Part shown: piece by piece, positions 1 to 9,209 of the stretch
Layout of the letters: each line of letters opens with the position of its first letter
Position numbering within the stretch: position 1 is the stretch's first letter
Translations under genes and position numbers: made by a program
The notes under the pieces: generated by a model
Seen by the model: only the letters and a program-made list of their open reading frames with translations
What the model was told of the DNA's origin: nothing
The model's database searches: none
From: Paraburkholderia acidicola
GTDB lineage: Bacteria > Pseudomonadota > Gammaproteobacteria > Burkholderiales > Burkholderiaceae
NCBI RefSeq assembly: GCF_002362315.1
Contig: NZ_MTZV01000003.1
Span: 481,737-545,736 of the forward strand
Length of the DNA stretch: 64,000 nucleotides
Reading direction: 5' to 3'

Positions 1-43
1 GTGAACTGGGGCGAATTGTTTAACGTCCCGGCGCGCACTGCTG

Positions 44-469
44 GTGGCACACATTCCACATGTGCATCCCGCGCTCCGTGGGGAGGTGATTGATCCACGA
101 GAGATTGCACCTGCAAACACAGACCTTGAAGAGCCGATGCATCAGGTTCGCCGGTTCGCCCGGCGGGATCAGGTAGTGGGCAGAGTCGACAGTGCGTGCA
201 TCGTAAATATCATGCGCAATCGTTACCCGTATGTATCTGCCGATCAAAATGTCCCAGCCGTATTGCTCAACTCGCTGGCACAGCGTTTTGGCACCGGGAT
301 GTTCTCGCCCGCAGAGTGGTTTGCGGGTGCGCGTCATCCGGCGGAGTTTTCCCGCTTGCAGCGTCAGTTGCAGGCCGCCATACGCCTCGGCTTTATTCGT
401 CGCGAAGGGCGCAGTTACCAGTTGACCGCGAAAACGCGGGTTGATTCTTCGGACGTGCCTGATCGTTAA
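44..469 (+). CDS. Hypothetical protein, possible winged-helix-like tail
   Basis: An open frame of 141 codons begins at a GTG, just after an in-frame stop at positions 2-4. In-frame ATGs near 137 and 212 are alternative starts. I do not recognise the family. The last 60 residues (ALLNSLAQRF, then LQAAIRLGFIRREG and YQLTAKTRV) read like a small helix-turn-helix or winged-helix segment, but this is only an impression. No convincing ribosome binding site decides the start. The base composition is lower in GC than the core genes to the right, in keeping with an accessory region. It could be the 3' part of a larger degraded gene. Confidence 0.35.
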   Translation: MAHIPHVHPALRGEVIDPREIAPANTDLEEPMHQVRRFARRDQVVGRVDSACIVNIMRNRYPYVSADQNVPAVLLNSLAQRFGTGMFSPAEWFAGARHPAEFSRLQRQLQAAIRLGFIRREGRSYQLTAKTRVDSSDVPDR

Positions 470-909
470 TCTGGGTTGCGGAACACGTTCGACACCATTT
501 GAAGATGCCCCGTGGCAAGACGGGTGCAAAACACTTCTCCGACATGTGCTGCCAGCCTGCCGCGAGAGTGGCGGAACGAGGGTGCGCTGGAGGTCCGCAT
601 CTGGCGTCGTTCGCGCAATTGCGTAGATATGGGGCGATCGAATGAATTCGTGCGAGCGTGGTCAGCCTACGAAGCGCGTAGTGAGCCGGCCGGGCGCAAT
701 CGAACCAGGCGGGTTAGGTCGCAAGCGCCATATCAGGGGTATTCACATCTTGCGTGAATTTTCTGTAGGTTTGCTCGTGAATATCTCTATCTATTAGCTG
801 TTTGGCCTAACCGCTGCTCGCTCCCGCCGCGGAAGCCACTGCTCTCGCTGCAAGAGACTTCGCGTCCGGCAATTGCCGGGAATTTCATAAATATTATTTG
901 CATTCCGAA
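470..909. other. Non-coding stretch, nothing recognised
   Basis: About 440 bases between the first open frame and the subtilase gene. Short open frames here lack protein-like character. I see no RNA gene or terminator. The last 60 bases become AT-richer and probably hold the subtilase promoter, but no clear -10/-35 pair stands out. Confidence 0.5.
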
Positions 910-2532
910 ATGTATATAAACAGTTATCGTGCCTTACTCCTTTCCACCCTTTTTCCGATTGTTGTGACCGCCTGTGGTGGTGGCGGTGGCGGCAGTGATG
1001 GCAATGGCCCTGCAAAGAAGACGGCACCATCTCCGGTGCCCCCTCCTTCAGCATCCGTGACACCTCCGCCATCGATAGCCAGCAATTGCCCGCAGGCACA
1101 GGATGCTCAGTCAGCGTCTTCGTCAACACAGCAATCCGTAGTGAACGGCCTCATCGTCAAGCTGCGCGCGGAGTCGATTCCCGTCGGTAACGCGCGTTCA
1201 TTCGCCGCTGTCTCGACAGTCGGTCGCATGAGGTCAGTCATTGCTCGAGTGCTCGGTGGTGTAAGTCCATCACCGGTTGGCGCGCGAATGCTCGCTGCGG
1301 CTTCCATGGCCGGCGCCCGGGTAGCAATCACGGATGTGACGGCTCTTTCAGGCGGAACCTCCCGGCTGGAGCTGGCATCAGCGTTGAGTGGCGATGACGC
1401 ATCGCGTATCGCGAAGGCCTTCGCGGCCGATCGCGATGTGGAGTTTGCCGAGCCGGATCAACGAGCGTTCGCGCAATCGACTCCGACTGACCCGCTGCTC
1501 GCGCAGCAGTGGAACTACTTCGACAGCCAGGCGGGTATCGAGCTTCCTGCTGCGTGGGACATTACGCAGGGATCGTCGGGCGTGGTCACGGCCGTGGTGG
1601 ATTCGGGCTATGTCCCACATCCCGATCTGATTGCCAATGTTGTGCCGGGCTACAACTTCGTCAGCAATGCGGCCAGGAGTAACACGAATAACGGTCTAGG
1701 GAGAGGACCGGATGCTACGGACCCTGGTGACTGGGTGACGACTGACGAGTCGGTCGAAAACAACAGTCCGTTTAACGGCTGCGACGCACATGACAGCGGT
1801 TGGCACGGCACGCGTGTTGCTGGATTGCTTGGCGCGTCCGCCAATAATGGCATCGGCATAGCCGGTGTGAGCCCGTACGGCAAGATCCTGCCCGTCCGTG
1901 TCCTTGGCAAGTGTGGGGGCAGTCAGAGCGACATCATCGACGGGATGCGCTGGGCCGCGGGAATTTCTGTTCCGAACGTACCAAATAATTCGACGCCGGC
2001 GCGGATTATCAACCTGAGTCTGGCTGGTCCCGCCGCGTGTGGTTTTGCAATGCAAGCGGCGGTGGACGACGTGACTTCCAGAGGCGTGACCGTTGTCGTG
2101 GCGGCCGGCAACAAAGGCCTGTCATCGGCACCGGAGTGGCCGGCTAACTGCAGGGGTGTCATCGCAGTTGGATCGACCGATTCGACAGGGCGCCGCGCGT
2201 GGGACAGCAATTTCGGCACCAACGTTGCCGTCAGCGCGCCGGGGCAAGGTGTGTTGTCAACCGCAAATGACGGCAAGACGATTGCGCAGCGTTATACCTA
2301 CCTGACAGACAGCGGCACCAGTTTCGCAGCGCCCCAGGTAGCCGGGGTTGCATCTCTCATGCTCGCAAGGAATCCGCTTTTGACGCCCGCAGCGATCAGG
2401 CAGATTCTGATCGCAACTGCTCGCCCTGCGCAAAGCTCGTTCGCCTCGGCTTGCAATGTGCGGCCAGCCGGTGCCGGTATCGTTGATGCTAGTGCGGCGG
2501 TTAAGGCAGCAGGTGCGGTCTCGGGGTCATGA
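910..2532 (+). CDS. Subtilisin-like (S8) serine protease, lipoprotein
   Basis: A 540-residue protease predicted to be exported and lipid-anchored. The N-terminus has a hydrophobic stretch ending in the lipobox VTAC (Cys22), followed by a glycine run and a Pro/Ser-rich linker. The S8 triad is visible: Asp231 in VVDSGY, His299 in GWHGTRVAG and Ser471 in SGTSFAAPQVAG, with oxyanion Asn401 in VAAGNKG. A propeptide-like region lies before residue about 200. ATG 910 is preferred to the in-frame TTG at 898. The stop overlaps the next open frame as ATGA, suggesting translational coupling to a gene now split by a transposon. The substrate is unknown; nutrient scavenging or processing of secreted proteins are possibilities. 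Confidence 0.93.
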   Translation: MYINSYRALLLSTLFPIVVTACGGGGGGSDGNGPAKKTAPSPVPPPSASVTPPPSIASNCPQAQDAQSASSSTQQSVVNGLIVKLRAESIPVGNARSFAAVSTVGRMRSVIARVLGGVSPSPVGARMLAAASMAGARVAITDVTALSGGTSRLELASALSGDDASRIAKAFAADRDVEFAEPDQRAFAQSTPTDPLLAQQWNYFDSQAGIELPAAWDITQGSSGVVTAVVDSGYVPHPDLIANVVPGYNFVSNAARSNTNNGLGRGPDATDPGDWVTTDESVENNSPFNGCDAHDSGWHGTRVAGLLGASANNGIGIAGVSPYGKILPVRVLGKCGGSQSDIIDGMRWAAGISVPNVPNNSTPARIINLSLAGPAACGFAMQAAVDDVTSRGVTVVVAAGNKGLSSAPEWPANCRGVIAVGSTDSTGRRAWDSNFGTNVAVSAPGQGVLSTANDGKTIAQRYTYLTDSGTSFAAPQVAGVASLMLARNPLLTPAAIRQILIATARPAQSSFASACNVRPAGAGIVDASAAVKAAGAVSGS

Positions 2533-2624
2533 AGCGTGGCATAGCGGTTTTTAGACTTCGCCGATCATTTGAGATGATGAAGCGTGGGATTTTCTCAGCG
2601 GAGCAACTTGACCAGTTCATAGCA
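2529..2624 (+). pseudogene. 5' half of a small ORF interrupted by the Tn3-family element
   Basis: ATG at 2529 overlaps the subtilase stop (ATGA), giving an open frame of 32 codons up to the target duplication TAGCA. Removing the transposon and one TAGCA copy joins it in frame to 13068-13235, giving an 87-residue protein that starts MKRGIAVF. It would have an acidic/polar first half and one likely membrane helix. An internal ATG pair at 2574/2577 is an alternative start. I do not recognise the family. The join is read directly from the sequence; that it was a functional gene is inference. Confidence 0.45.
2620..2624 (+). repeat. Left target-site duplication (TAGCA)
   Basis: Five bases TAGCA stand immediately outside the left transposon end and recur at 13063-13067 immediately outside the right end. 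Five base pairs is the usual duplication length for Tn3-family elements. Confidence 0.75.
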
Positions 2625-2772
2625 GAGGTATGGCCGGGATTCGTTAAAAATCCGCCACATCTCGACCTATGCTGCTGATTTAAAGGCGAAATCGATGGTC
2701 GGATTGAGCGGCAAGATGGGGTGAAGGAGATCCAGCAGGTAATCTCCAAGCCGGTTAATGTGTTCGCGCCGA
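2625..2772. repeat. Left 148-bp inverted end of the transposon
   Basis: The segment includes the terminal sequence beginning GAGGTATGGCCGGG and the last 34 or so codons of tnpA. It matches 12915-13062 in inverted orientation over the same length, with very few differences (one changes His to Arg in the encoded tail). The minimal Tn3 inverted repeat is probably the first 38 or so bases. Confidence 0.85.
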
Positions 2773-5645
2773 TAGGGCGACAGGCTTTTGAGCACCTCGT
2801 CATCAATGGGGTGACCCTTCTCCTGCAATTCCTTGAGCTTGCGCGACATCCATTGCACGTTGTACAGGATCACCATGTTCGCGACCAGGTGGTTGTACTT
2901 GATGATCTTGCGCTGCTCGTGCCGCACGTTTTCAGCGATCACACCTTCGCCGCCGAACATCAACCATTGCGCGAAGTCATTGAACTGCTCGCTCTTGTTC
3001 GTCTGCGCGTGGATCGTACGGCGCAACTCCGGGTCATTGAGATATTTCAGCAGAAACAGTGTCCGGATTACGCGCCCAAGCTCGCGAAACGCGAAATAGA
3101 GCTTGTTCTTCGTGCTTTCGGACCTGAGTCGACGCAGGATCGTCGACGGCGTCATCCTGCCCGCCTTGATCGAGACGGCGACGCGTATCATGTCGGCATA
3201 GTGCCGCTCGATCAGACTCCAGTCTATCGATTGCCGACACAGGCTGTCGATGTGTTCGTACTTACGGCGCCTGTCAGCCTTGTACAGCACGAGATCCTTG
3301 ATGTTGCGCATGCGCGGCATCAATCCGATACCCATCACGTACGATAGCCCGAATACGGGGCTGCTCTGCGCCTGCGTATCGCCGTGGATGGTATCCGGCT
3401 TAATGTCGGCACCGTTCTCGATCAGCCCGTCAAGAATGTAGACCGCCTCGTGGACACCACATGGGATGAAATGGCTGAACAGCGCGATGTACATCTCTGA
3501 CACGTGATAGTAGCCAATCCCGCCGTAGCCACCATATCGGAAGTGATATTCTGACAGCAGATTCTGCTCGTACAGGCTCCATTTCGTGCCGTCGGCCGAT
3601 GTGTGCTTGCCGCTGCCCCAGTATTTCGGCAACGCGAACTGGTTGAACGCGTTGACGACTTTCACGATTGCCCTGTCGAGCCGCTCCTCGGTGACGTGTT
3701 TCAGGTTCAGCCACGCGACCTGCTTGCGGCTCAGACCTTTTACGGACCGTGCGGTCTGACTCGGACCGAGATTGCACCCGTAGCAGAACAGCGTGCTGAT
3801 GAAGCGCTTGCGCGGCTCGTCGAGCTTCGAGTCGAACCCGGACAGCGGTCCGAAGAGCTTATGCAGGTCGAGCCACTGCTCCGTTTCTGTGAGGAGATCC
3901 AAGATACTGACTTCCTGCATCGATGCCTTGATAGCCTGGCCGATCAGGGTCAGGTTGGGTGGCTCCGACTCCTTGCCCGGCTTGTGGATAATCAGACCGT
4001 CCTGGCCGAATTCGATGCTGTCGTTTTCGGGGAACTGTCTGTCGGTCTCATCGAGCGCTGTGCTGAGTTGATCGCGCAATTCCTTCACGAAAGTCTTCGC
4101 TTCTGTCGGCAGACCGACCGTTTCACAATATCGCGGCAGCTCCCGCCGGAATTCTTCCTCAGATACCTGATGGATACGGTAGTCATCAAAGCGATCACTA
4201 CCCTCCACGAAGAGATCGCCAGCATTAAGTTCGCGCATGATCTGGTGAAATACCGCGAGCTCGAAGAATCGTCGGTGCAGCATACGGCTGTCCCGGCCGT
4301 GCGGGAAGACTGCACGCGCCCACTTTTCTGGCATCCACTCCAGCGGAAGCGTTGCAAGGTCGTTCTCCGTCAACAATAGATACTCGCGATGCGCAGCCCG
4401 AAACCCTTGCAACCAGGCGAGCGAGATCAGTACTGACCGGTCCTGCGAGCTCGAACCCAGAGGCAACGCGTCGAGACACTGGAACAGTAGCGAACGCTGA
4501 CTCTTGTACGGGCCCAGCATGAACGGCAGATCGAAATTGCCGGCGTAGGCGATGTGATCGTTGCACTGCGCGAGCGTTGCATCCGGGTCGCCGAGCGCTG
4601 AACGAATTCGCGGCAACCGCTGACGCTCAGACACTTCATCATCCTGAAGAATGTGCAGCACGTCGCGGAATTGCCCGACGAGGCTGTCGACAGCCTCTGC
4701 GTGATCGAGCCGATACTTCTGCATCTTCGTCTTCGCATAGACTTCGTACTTGCGCATGATCTTGATGAAGATTTCGGCAACGTCGTCGAGTGCTTTCTGA
4801 GGCTGCGCCTGGATGAACAGTACAGCGAGCGCGTAACGCTTGTTGATCTTGAGCGACCGAAGTTCAGCAACGTCGAGCGCTCGTGCCTCGATGACGAGCT
4901 GCTCCCGCTTGCTGACCGACAGTATCGCTGGCGGCTTTGGTAACCCCTCGGCCAGCACCCGGATTCCGTCGATGTGCTTCAGGAAGGTGGCGACGGCGCG
5001 CGTGGTCGGCTTCTTCGGCTCCCGCTTCAGGTCCTCCCACTCTGATTTGCCACCCGTGACGACTAGCAGCGTGTCAAGCCGGACTCTGAGCGCGTCATCG
5101 ATCCCGGCTGTGATGTCCCGATAGATCGCCTCGTTGACGGCGTTGCGTCCCTGCGCGGCGATCCGCTGTAGCGTCGCAAGCGGCGGCAACTCGGAGCGGC
5201 GCCTGACCAGCTCCTCGATCAGCACATTGACGATGTCGGGTAGCTCAGCCTTCGTCTGCGCCTCCTTGCGCGCCAGTTCGGCGAGCCACGCTGTGTCACT
5301 GGTGTCGAACGGGTAAATGCCAAGATACGCGCGAAGCAGCTTCTGGTGCCGGACCCGGGTGCCCGATTGATCGTAGCGTGAAATTATCACCCGTGTCAGT
5401 GAGCGCGACCGGAGCGCTGTACGAACGTGGTCGAGCACCGCGAGCGACGCATCCGACAGCATGGGGAAATAGCCGAGTCGCTGCAGCAGCTTCATCTGGG
5501 CCATGAACAGGACCGCAGTCGACTCCTGACGGACCTGCCGCCGCACATAGCGAATCTCGGCAGGTGTCGGGGTGAACGCGACCAGATCACTCTCACTCGG
5601 CGCGGAGGGCAGAACCGGATAGACCGGATCATGGGCGATCGTCAC
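2667..5645 (-). CDS. tnpA: Tn3-family transposase TnpA
   Basis: A 992-residue transposase, full length for the Tn3 family, that catalyses replicative transposition between the inverted ends. The N-terminal DNA-binding region (FTPTPAEIRYVRRQ, then LQRLGYFP) is typical. The DDE catalytic residues fall near Asp685 (SADGTKW), Asp756 (HGDTQAQ) and Glu905 (VIAENVRHEQ). The GTG start at 5645 overlaps the recombinase stop by a few bases, so the two genes form a translationally coupled recombinase-tnpA operon. The frame is intact, so the enzyme may be active. The stop lies 42 bp inside the left element end. Confidence 0.96.
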   Translation of the reverse strand: MTIAHDPVYPVLPSAPSESDLVAFTPTPAEIRYVRRQVRQESTAVLFMAQMKLLQRLGYFPMLSDASLAVLDHVRTALRSRSLTRVIISRYDQSGTRVRHQKLLRAYLGIYPFDTSDTAWLAELARKEAQTKAELPDIVNVLIEELVRRRSELPPLATLQRIAAQGRNAVNEAIYRDITAGIDDALRVRLDTLLVVTGGKSEWEDLKREPKKPTTRAVATFLKHIDGIRVLAEGLPKPPAILSVSKREQLVIEARALDVAELRSLKINKRYALAVLFIQAQPQKALDDVAEIFIKIMRKYEVYAKTKMQKYRLDHAEAVDSLVGQFRDVLHILQDDEVSERQRLPRIRSALGDPDATLAQCNDHIAYAGNFDLPFMLGPYKSQRSLLFQCLDALPLGSSSQDRSVLISLAWLQGFRAAHREYLLLTENDLATLPLEWMPEKWARAVFPHGRDSRMLHRRFFELAVFHQIMRELNAGDLFVEGSDRFDDYRIHQVSEEEFRRELPRYCETVGLPTEAKTFVKELRDQLSTALDETDRQFPENDSIEFGQDGLIIHKPGKESEPPNLTLIGQAIKASMQEVSILDLLTETEQWLDLHKLFGPLSGFDSKLDEPRKRFISTLFCYGCNLGPSQTARSVKGLSRKQVAWLNLKHVTEERLDRAIVKVVNAFNQFALPKYWGSGKHTSADGTKWSLYEQNLLSEYHFRYGGYGGIGYYHVSEMYIALFSHFIPCGVHEAVYILDGLIENGADIKPDTIHGDTQAQSSPVFGLSYVMGIGLMPRMRNIKDLVLYKADRRRKYEHIDSLCRQSIDWSLIERHYADMIRVAVSIKAGRMTPSTILRRLRSESTKNKLYFAFRELGRVIRTLFLLKYLNDPELRRTIHAQTNKSEQFNDFAQWLMFGGEGVIAENVRHEQRKIIKYNHLVANMVILYNVQWMSRKLKELQEKGHPIDDEVLKSLSPYRREHINRLGDYLLDLLHPILPLNPTIDFAFKSAA

Positions 5646-7320
5646 GGTGATTCTCGTCGTGCGAAGATCCGTTCGAGCTCCCGTGTACGCTGCACTTCGT
5701 CGTCGTCCAGATAGATCGAGGTCGTCGTGATCGACACGTGACGGAGGTTGTCGCGTACGGTGGTGAGCGTCGCCCCCTGGGCGAGCGCGTGTGACGCATG
5801 CGTGTGGCGTAGCCAGTGTGGCGTGGCGCGTCGTAGCTTGCCGGCAAGCGTGGGATGCTCCGCCTCAATCGAACTGGCAGCGGTGGAGAAGAACCGGCGC
5901 AGGATCTCCCTCAGACGCGGTGTCGTGATGCCGCCTGATTCGTCGAGATGGCCGAGTAGCGGCGTGTCCGGTGCCCAGCGTGCAGGCGTCACCGACAGCC
6001 CACGTTGTGCCAGATACTGGTCGAGCGCAAAGCGCGCGAGCGGTGGCAGAACCACCTTGCCGGCCTTCGCACCCTTGCCGGTGAGATGCAGCCACCGCTC
6101 ACCCCGCGCTCCGCTTTTGATGCCGCCGAGTGTGACGCCGACCAGCTCGCCCGCGCGCAGGCCGGTCGCGTAACCGAAATCGAGCAGAAAGCGCAGGCGC
6201 TGTGCGGCGGGGACCGTCCAGCCATGCGACCATTCGAGACCATCTGCAATCGTGCGGATCAACGCCCATTCGCCGGCGGTAAAGGCGCGTGAGATATCCA
6301 GTTCGCCGTTGCGTTGCGCACCGCGCACCTTGAGCCCGGCGAACGGATTGGTGAGCACGTAGCGCTGCCCGATCAGCCAGCGGAACATCGCGCCGATGAC
6401 CGATAGTGCGTAGGCGATGGAATCCGGCGATAACGCGCCGGTGAAGGGTCGCCACTCCGGCGACGGCCGCGGTCGAGCCGGTGCGACCCATCGGGCACGC
6501 GGTGTCGGATGCCGCAGAAAGGCACGATAGGCCGTCGCATCCTCGCTGGTCAGCGAAGACAACGCCTTGCTGCGCTCGACGATTGCCCAGAGCAGCAGGC
6601 GCTCCGTTTCCCGTCGATAGGCGCGCTGTGTCTCGGTGGCTTCGTGCCGTTCGAGCCAGGCACCGATCGCCTGATAGTCATTATCGGCCTCGAGCGCGCA
6701 CATCGTCTTCGGCGCACGGAAGGTGCCGCGCGAACCGTCGACGTCGTGCAGTGCTCGGATACTTTCCCACGGCACCACGGGTTCCGGTGTTGAGACCACG
6801 ATCAGTTCGCGTGCCCGCTCGGTCAGTCCCTGGTGAGCAGCAAAGAAGGTTCAATATGACGTGCACTACGCAAGCCGAGTCCGGGAATCCTGAGCCACCA
6901 GCGCCGGCGACGGGGAATGCGCACAGTCAGATCGGCAAGTGTCCGGATGCCGTGTTGACGCAGCACGGGGACGATGCGAGGGGACAACCAGACATCGACC
7001 GCATCGCTGATTTGCGGTTGTGGGACAGGTAGCGATGGCAGGATGTCCAGTGCCAGTATTGCAGCCTTGCGGTAACGGGTCCGTTCACCGGCCGTGCACT
7101 GAAACGGCCGGACGAGATCGTCACGCTGACGGCTGAGTGCGAACCCTGCGAGTTGCCGGCGAATGCGCCCGATCACACCACGCGCGGACCGGCCGTCTTC
7201 GAGTGCCTGCAGGCAGTAGCGTTCGACCGCCTCACGCGAACTGACGCCCGCGTACCACGCACGCAGTGCGGACACGGATGCGGTGTCGGGAAAGGAGAGC
7301 GTTGATGGATGGATCGGCAT
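5642..7320 (-). pseudogene. Tyrosine recombinase (TnpI-like) with DUF3701-type N-terminus, frameshifted
   Basis: This gene reads as two frames. The 5' part (7320-6823, start MPIHPSTLSF) ends with the IPGLG motif of DUF3701-type phage integrase N-termini. The 3' part (6799-5642) is the catalytic domain, with Arg in TGLRAGEL, HxxR in HWLRHTHAS and Tyr in TTSIYLDD. Reading the other frame just before the first stop gives FAAHQGLTERAREL, which flows straight into the second part. The break is therefore a one-base frameshift near 6840-6850 (one base missing), not two genes. The enzyme would resolve cointegrates made by TnpA. A separately started catalytic half could still be made; programmed frameshifting cannot be excluded. 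Confidence 0.8.
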
Positions 7321-7402
7321 CCTGAAATTATAGGATTCGGATGACAGTGGTGTGACGGGCGGGTGTGACGCGTTTCGCAAAATGGCAGTTTTGTTCAAAA
7401 TC

Positions 7403-7425
7403 GCAGCTATATCGATAATAGCTGC
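7403..7425. promoter_or_regulatory. Candidate internal resolution site (recombinase core site)
   Basis: A perfect inverted repeat with arms GCAGCTAT and ATAGCTGC around a 7-bp spacer lies about 80 bp upstream of the recombinase start. The arm and spacer sizes fit a tyrosine-recombinase core site, and the position (upstream of the recombinase-tnpA pair) is where Tn3 elements with such recombinases keep theirs. Just before it, CAAAA and GTTTTG form another small inversion that might bind accessory subunits. An operator is the main alternative. Confidence 0.5.
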
Positions 7426-7470
7426 TAGCGATAGGGATGTGGTTTTCAATCTTCTTTAATACATATTCAT

Positions 7471-7500
7471 ATCAGCAAAGCTGATCAGTTATGCTACAAT
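7471..7500 (+). promoter_or_regulatory. marR promoter with operator-like palindrome
   Basis: A perfect 15-bp inverted repeat ATCAGC-AAA-GCTGAT (7471-7485) precedes the -10 hexamer TACAAT (7495-7500). The ATG of the MarR gene starts at 7507, seven bases past the hexamer, so the transcript is probably leaderless. The palindrome covers the expected -35 region, suggesting autorepression. Confidence 0.55.
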
Positions 7501-7506
7501 GTTGCA

Positions 7507-7938
7507 ATGTCAAAAAAGCCACAAGATCTTGCGGAACTGGCGAGAGGGACAACAGGTGCGTTGACCCGTCGCCTGAAGGCGGAGTCAAGAAACATCACCT
7601 CGTTACCCGCTCCACAGCAGGCAGTGTTGGCGCGATTGCAATTGAAGCCAGACCAAACCAGTGCCGAGTTGGCACGCGAGGAGGTGGTTAGGCCTCAATC
7701 CATGAGCCGCACCGTCATGCAGTTGTTGGACGCCGGATTCATCACGGTGCACCCCTCCCCCGATGACGGCCGCCAACGGTTGCTGAGACTGACCCCAAAA
7801 GGCAACTCAACCATTGAGACGCTTCGGCTAGGTAAGAACGACTGGTTACGCCAAAAGCTCCATACACTCGACCCCACCCAGCGGGCCACCATCGCACAGG
7901 CGATGTCTCTGCTGAAATCTCTTCTCGAGACACCATAA
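7507..7938 (+). CDS. MarR-family transcriptional regulator
   Basis: A 143-residue winged-helix regulator. The recognition helix region (TSAELAREEVVRPQSMSRTV) and the wing (SPDDGRQRLLRLTPKG, with the family's D-x-R) are clear. It leads a cassette with an isochorismatase-like hydrolase and an MFS transporter, the usual arrangement for a regulator of a detoxification or efflux unit that responds to a small aromatic compound. The start is set by the ATG seven bases downstream of a good -10. With the transporter broken, the regulated function is probably partly lost. Confidence 0.88.
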   Translation: MSKKPQDLAELARGTTGALTRRLKAESRNITSLPAPQQAVLARLQLKPDQTSAELAREEVVRPQSMSRTVMQLLDAGFITVHPSPDDGRQRLLRLTPKGNSTIETLRLGKNDWLRQKLHTLDPTQRATIAQAMSLLKSLLETP

Positions 7939-7972
7939 GCACCACGCCCACCCTTCACCAGAGAAAGACACT

Positions 7973-8536
7973 ATGGCTATCACCAAGATTGATGCAAAGA
8001 GCGCCTTGATCGCTGTGGACATGCAGAAAGGCATTCTCCCCATGGCGGCACCAGCCGATGTGGAGCGGATTGTCGCCAAGACCATCGAGTTGGCCAACAC
8101 ATTCCACGAACTTGGTTTGCCCGTCGTCTGGGTCCGCGCACTCGGACTGCCTGGGGGCCGGGTTGAGTCGAGGCCACCTGTCGGGGAGCCACAAGCTGAT
8201 TTCGCTGAGCTGCACAATGATCTTCCCTTCGAGGAGGGAGACTTAGACATCTCCAAGAAAGGTACCAATGCGTTCTTGTCCCAGAAACTTCATGCGCTAC
8301 TCCAGGAACGCGGCATCACAAATGTGATTGTGGCTGGGATTGCCTTGGGTGTTGCTGTGGAGTCCACGGTGCGTGCAGGCTTCGATGCTGGCTACTCAAT
8401 GACCGTCGCAACCGACGCCACCACGGACCCCATGCCGGGTCGCGCTCAGGCTGTGCTGAAGTTCACTCTGCCGATGTTCAGTGAATCAGGCACCACCGCA
8501 GAGATTTTAACAGCACTGCGTAATGCCCAAGCCTGA
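7973..8536 (+). CDS. Isochorismatase-like (cysteine hydrolase fold) protein
   Basis: A 187-residue protein of the isochorismatase-like hydrolase superfamily. The catalytic Asp (AVDMQKG) and Lys (DISKKGTNAF) are present. Where the nucleophilic Cys normally sits (usual form TxxCVEST) the sequence reads GIALGVAVEST, so the Cys is replaced by Ala. Subgroups without this Cys exist, so the gene may be a non-canonical enzyme or a binding protein. It lies 34 bp after marR and overlaps the transporter start by 14 bp, so it is probably cotranscribed with both. The substrate is unknown. Confidence 0.85.
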   Translation: MAITKIDAKSALIAVDMQKGILPMAAPADVERIVAKTIELANTFHELGLPVVWVRALGLPGGRVESRPPVGEPQADFAELHNDLPFEEGDLDISKKGTNAFLSQKLHALLQERGITNVIVAGIALGVAVESTVRAGFDAGYSMTVATDATTDPMPGRAQAVLKFTLPMFSESGTTAEILTALRNAQA

Positions 8537-8888
8537 CTCTGCCACTGTCGCATCCACCCAGGGCGAAGTGCTGTTCCCGGCTGGTTTTGTCGCTGCCCTG
8601 CTGCTGGGTGTGACACTTAATCCCATCAACTCATCCATCCTCGCCAAGGCCTTGGTCAGTATCGCCGGCGATTTTCATGCCACGGCGATGAAGACCGCGC
8701 TGCTGGTCTCGGTTCTGTACCTCGTCAGCGCTGTCTGCCAGCCCCTGATGGGACGGATGGCCAAACCGGTACGGTCGACAGGCGAACTTCAGCTGGATGG
8801 TCGGCCGCTTGGCAATGCCGGTCCAGTTGTGTGGCGAGCCTGGTCACTTGTGCTGGCAAAGACTTGGTCAGCGTTGGTAGATGATTAG
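8523..8888 (+). pseudogene. MFS transporter, truncated after the first membrane helices
   Basis: The first 80 or so residues are a good MFS N-terminus: a membrane helix (VAALLLGVTLNPINSSI), then a second (LLVSVLYLVSAVCQPLMGRM) that ends at the point where the conserved MFS loop should follow. After about 8763 the frame continues for about 40 codons without any transporter character, then stops. Ten or more membrane helices are missing. The downstream sequence holds repeats and IS-like remnants, so deletion linked to a mobile element is likely. The overlap with the isochorismatase-like gene preserves the ancestral operon structure. Confidence 0.8.
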
Positions 8889-9051
8889 GGCAGCAGCCTG
8901 CTGCCCTAATTTCGCAACAGCCTGTTGCACAAATTGAACTTTGGCTAATTTGATTTCTACAGAGCCTGTCGCGCAGGAGCCGCGACAATGCATTCGAGAA
9001 AGCTTAGCTGCGACCCTCTCCGAAGCCTCCAGCCGCAATGAAAGAAGGCTC

Positions 9052-9087
9052 GGGATAGATCTTTATTATTTGGGATAGATCTTTATT
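9052..9087. repeat. Direct repeat of 16 bp
   Basis: GGGATAGATCTTTATT occurs at 9052-9067 and again at 9072-9087, four bases apart. It lies in the otherwise gene-free stretch 8889-9209 between the broken MFS gene and the gntR promoter. Confidence 0.8.
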
Positions 9088-9100
9088 CGAGATTTACTGC

Positions 9101-9145
9101 GAATTCCGGTCAGGTTGAACACCGATTCTGGTTGAGGCTGAACAC
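9101..9145. mobile_element. IS21-like terminal remnant
   Basis: Two degenerate tandem copies of a 22-bp unit (GAATTCCGGTCAGGTTGAACACC and its variant) resemble the multiple terminal repeats of IS21-family elements. No transposase sequence remains, so this rests on pattern memory only. Confidence 0.3.
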
Positions 9146-9209
9146 GCTGCTGGTAGTAACTAGTACTGATTCAGGCACCACATTGCGGCCCGAGGAGGCT
9201 TCCAAGTGA

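Noticed and set aside
20..529. Minus-strand open frame of 169 codons at the left edge
   Set aside because: It overlaps the plus-strand frame fully, and its composition (Cys/Arg/His-rich) is typical of a shadow.
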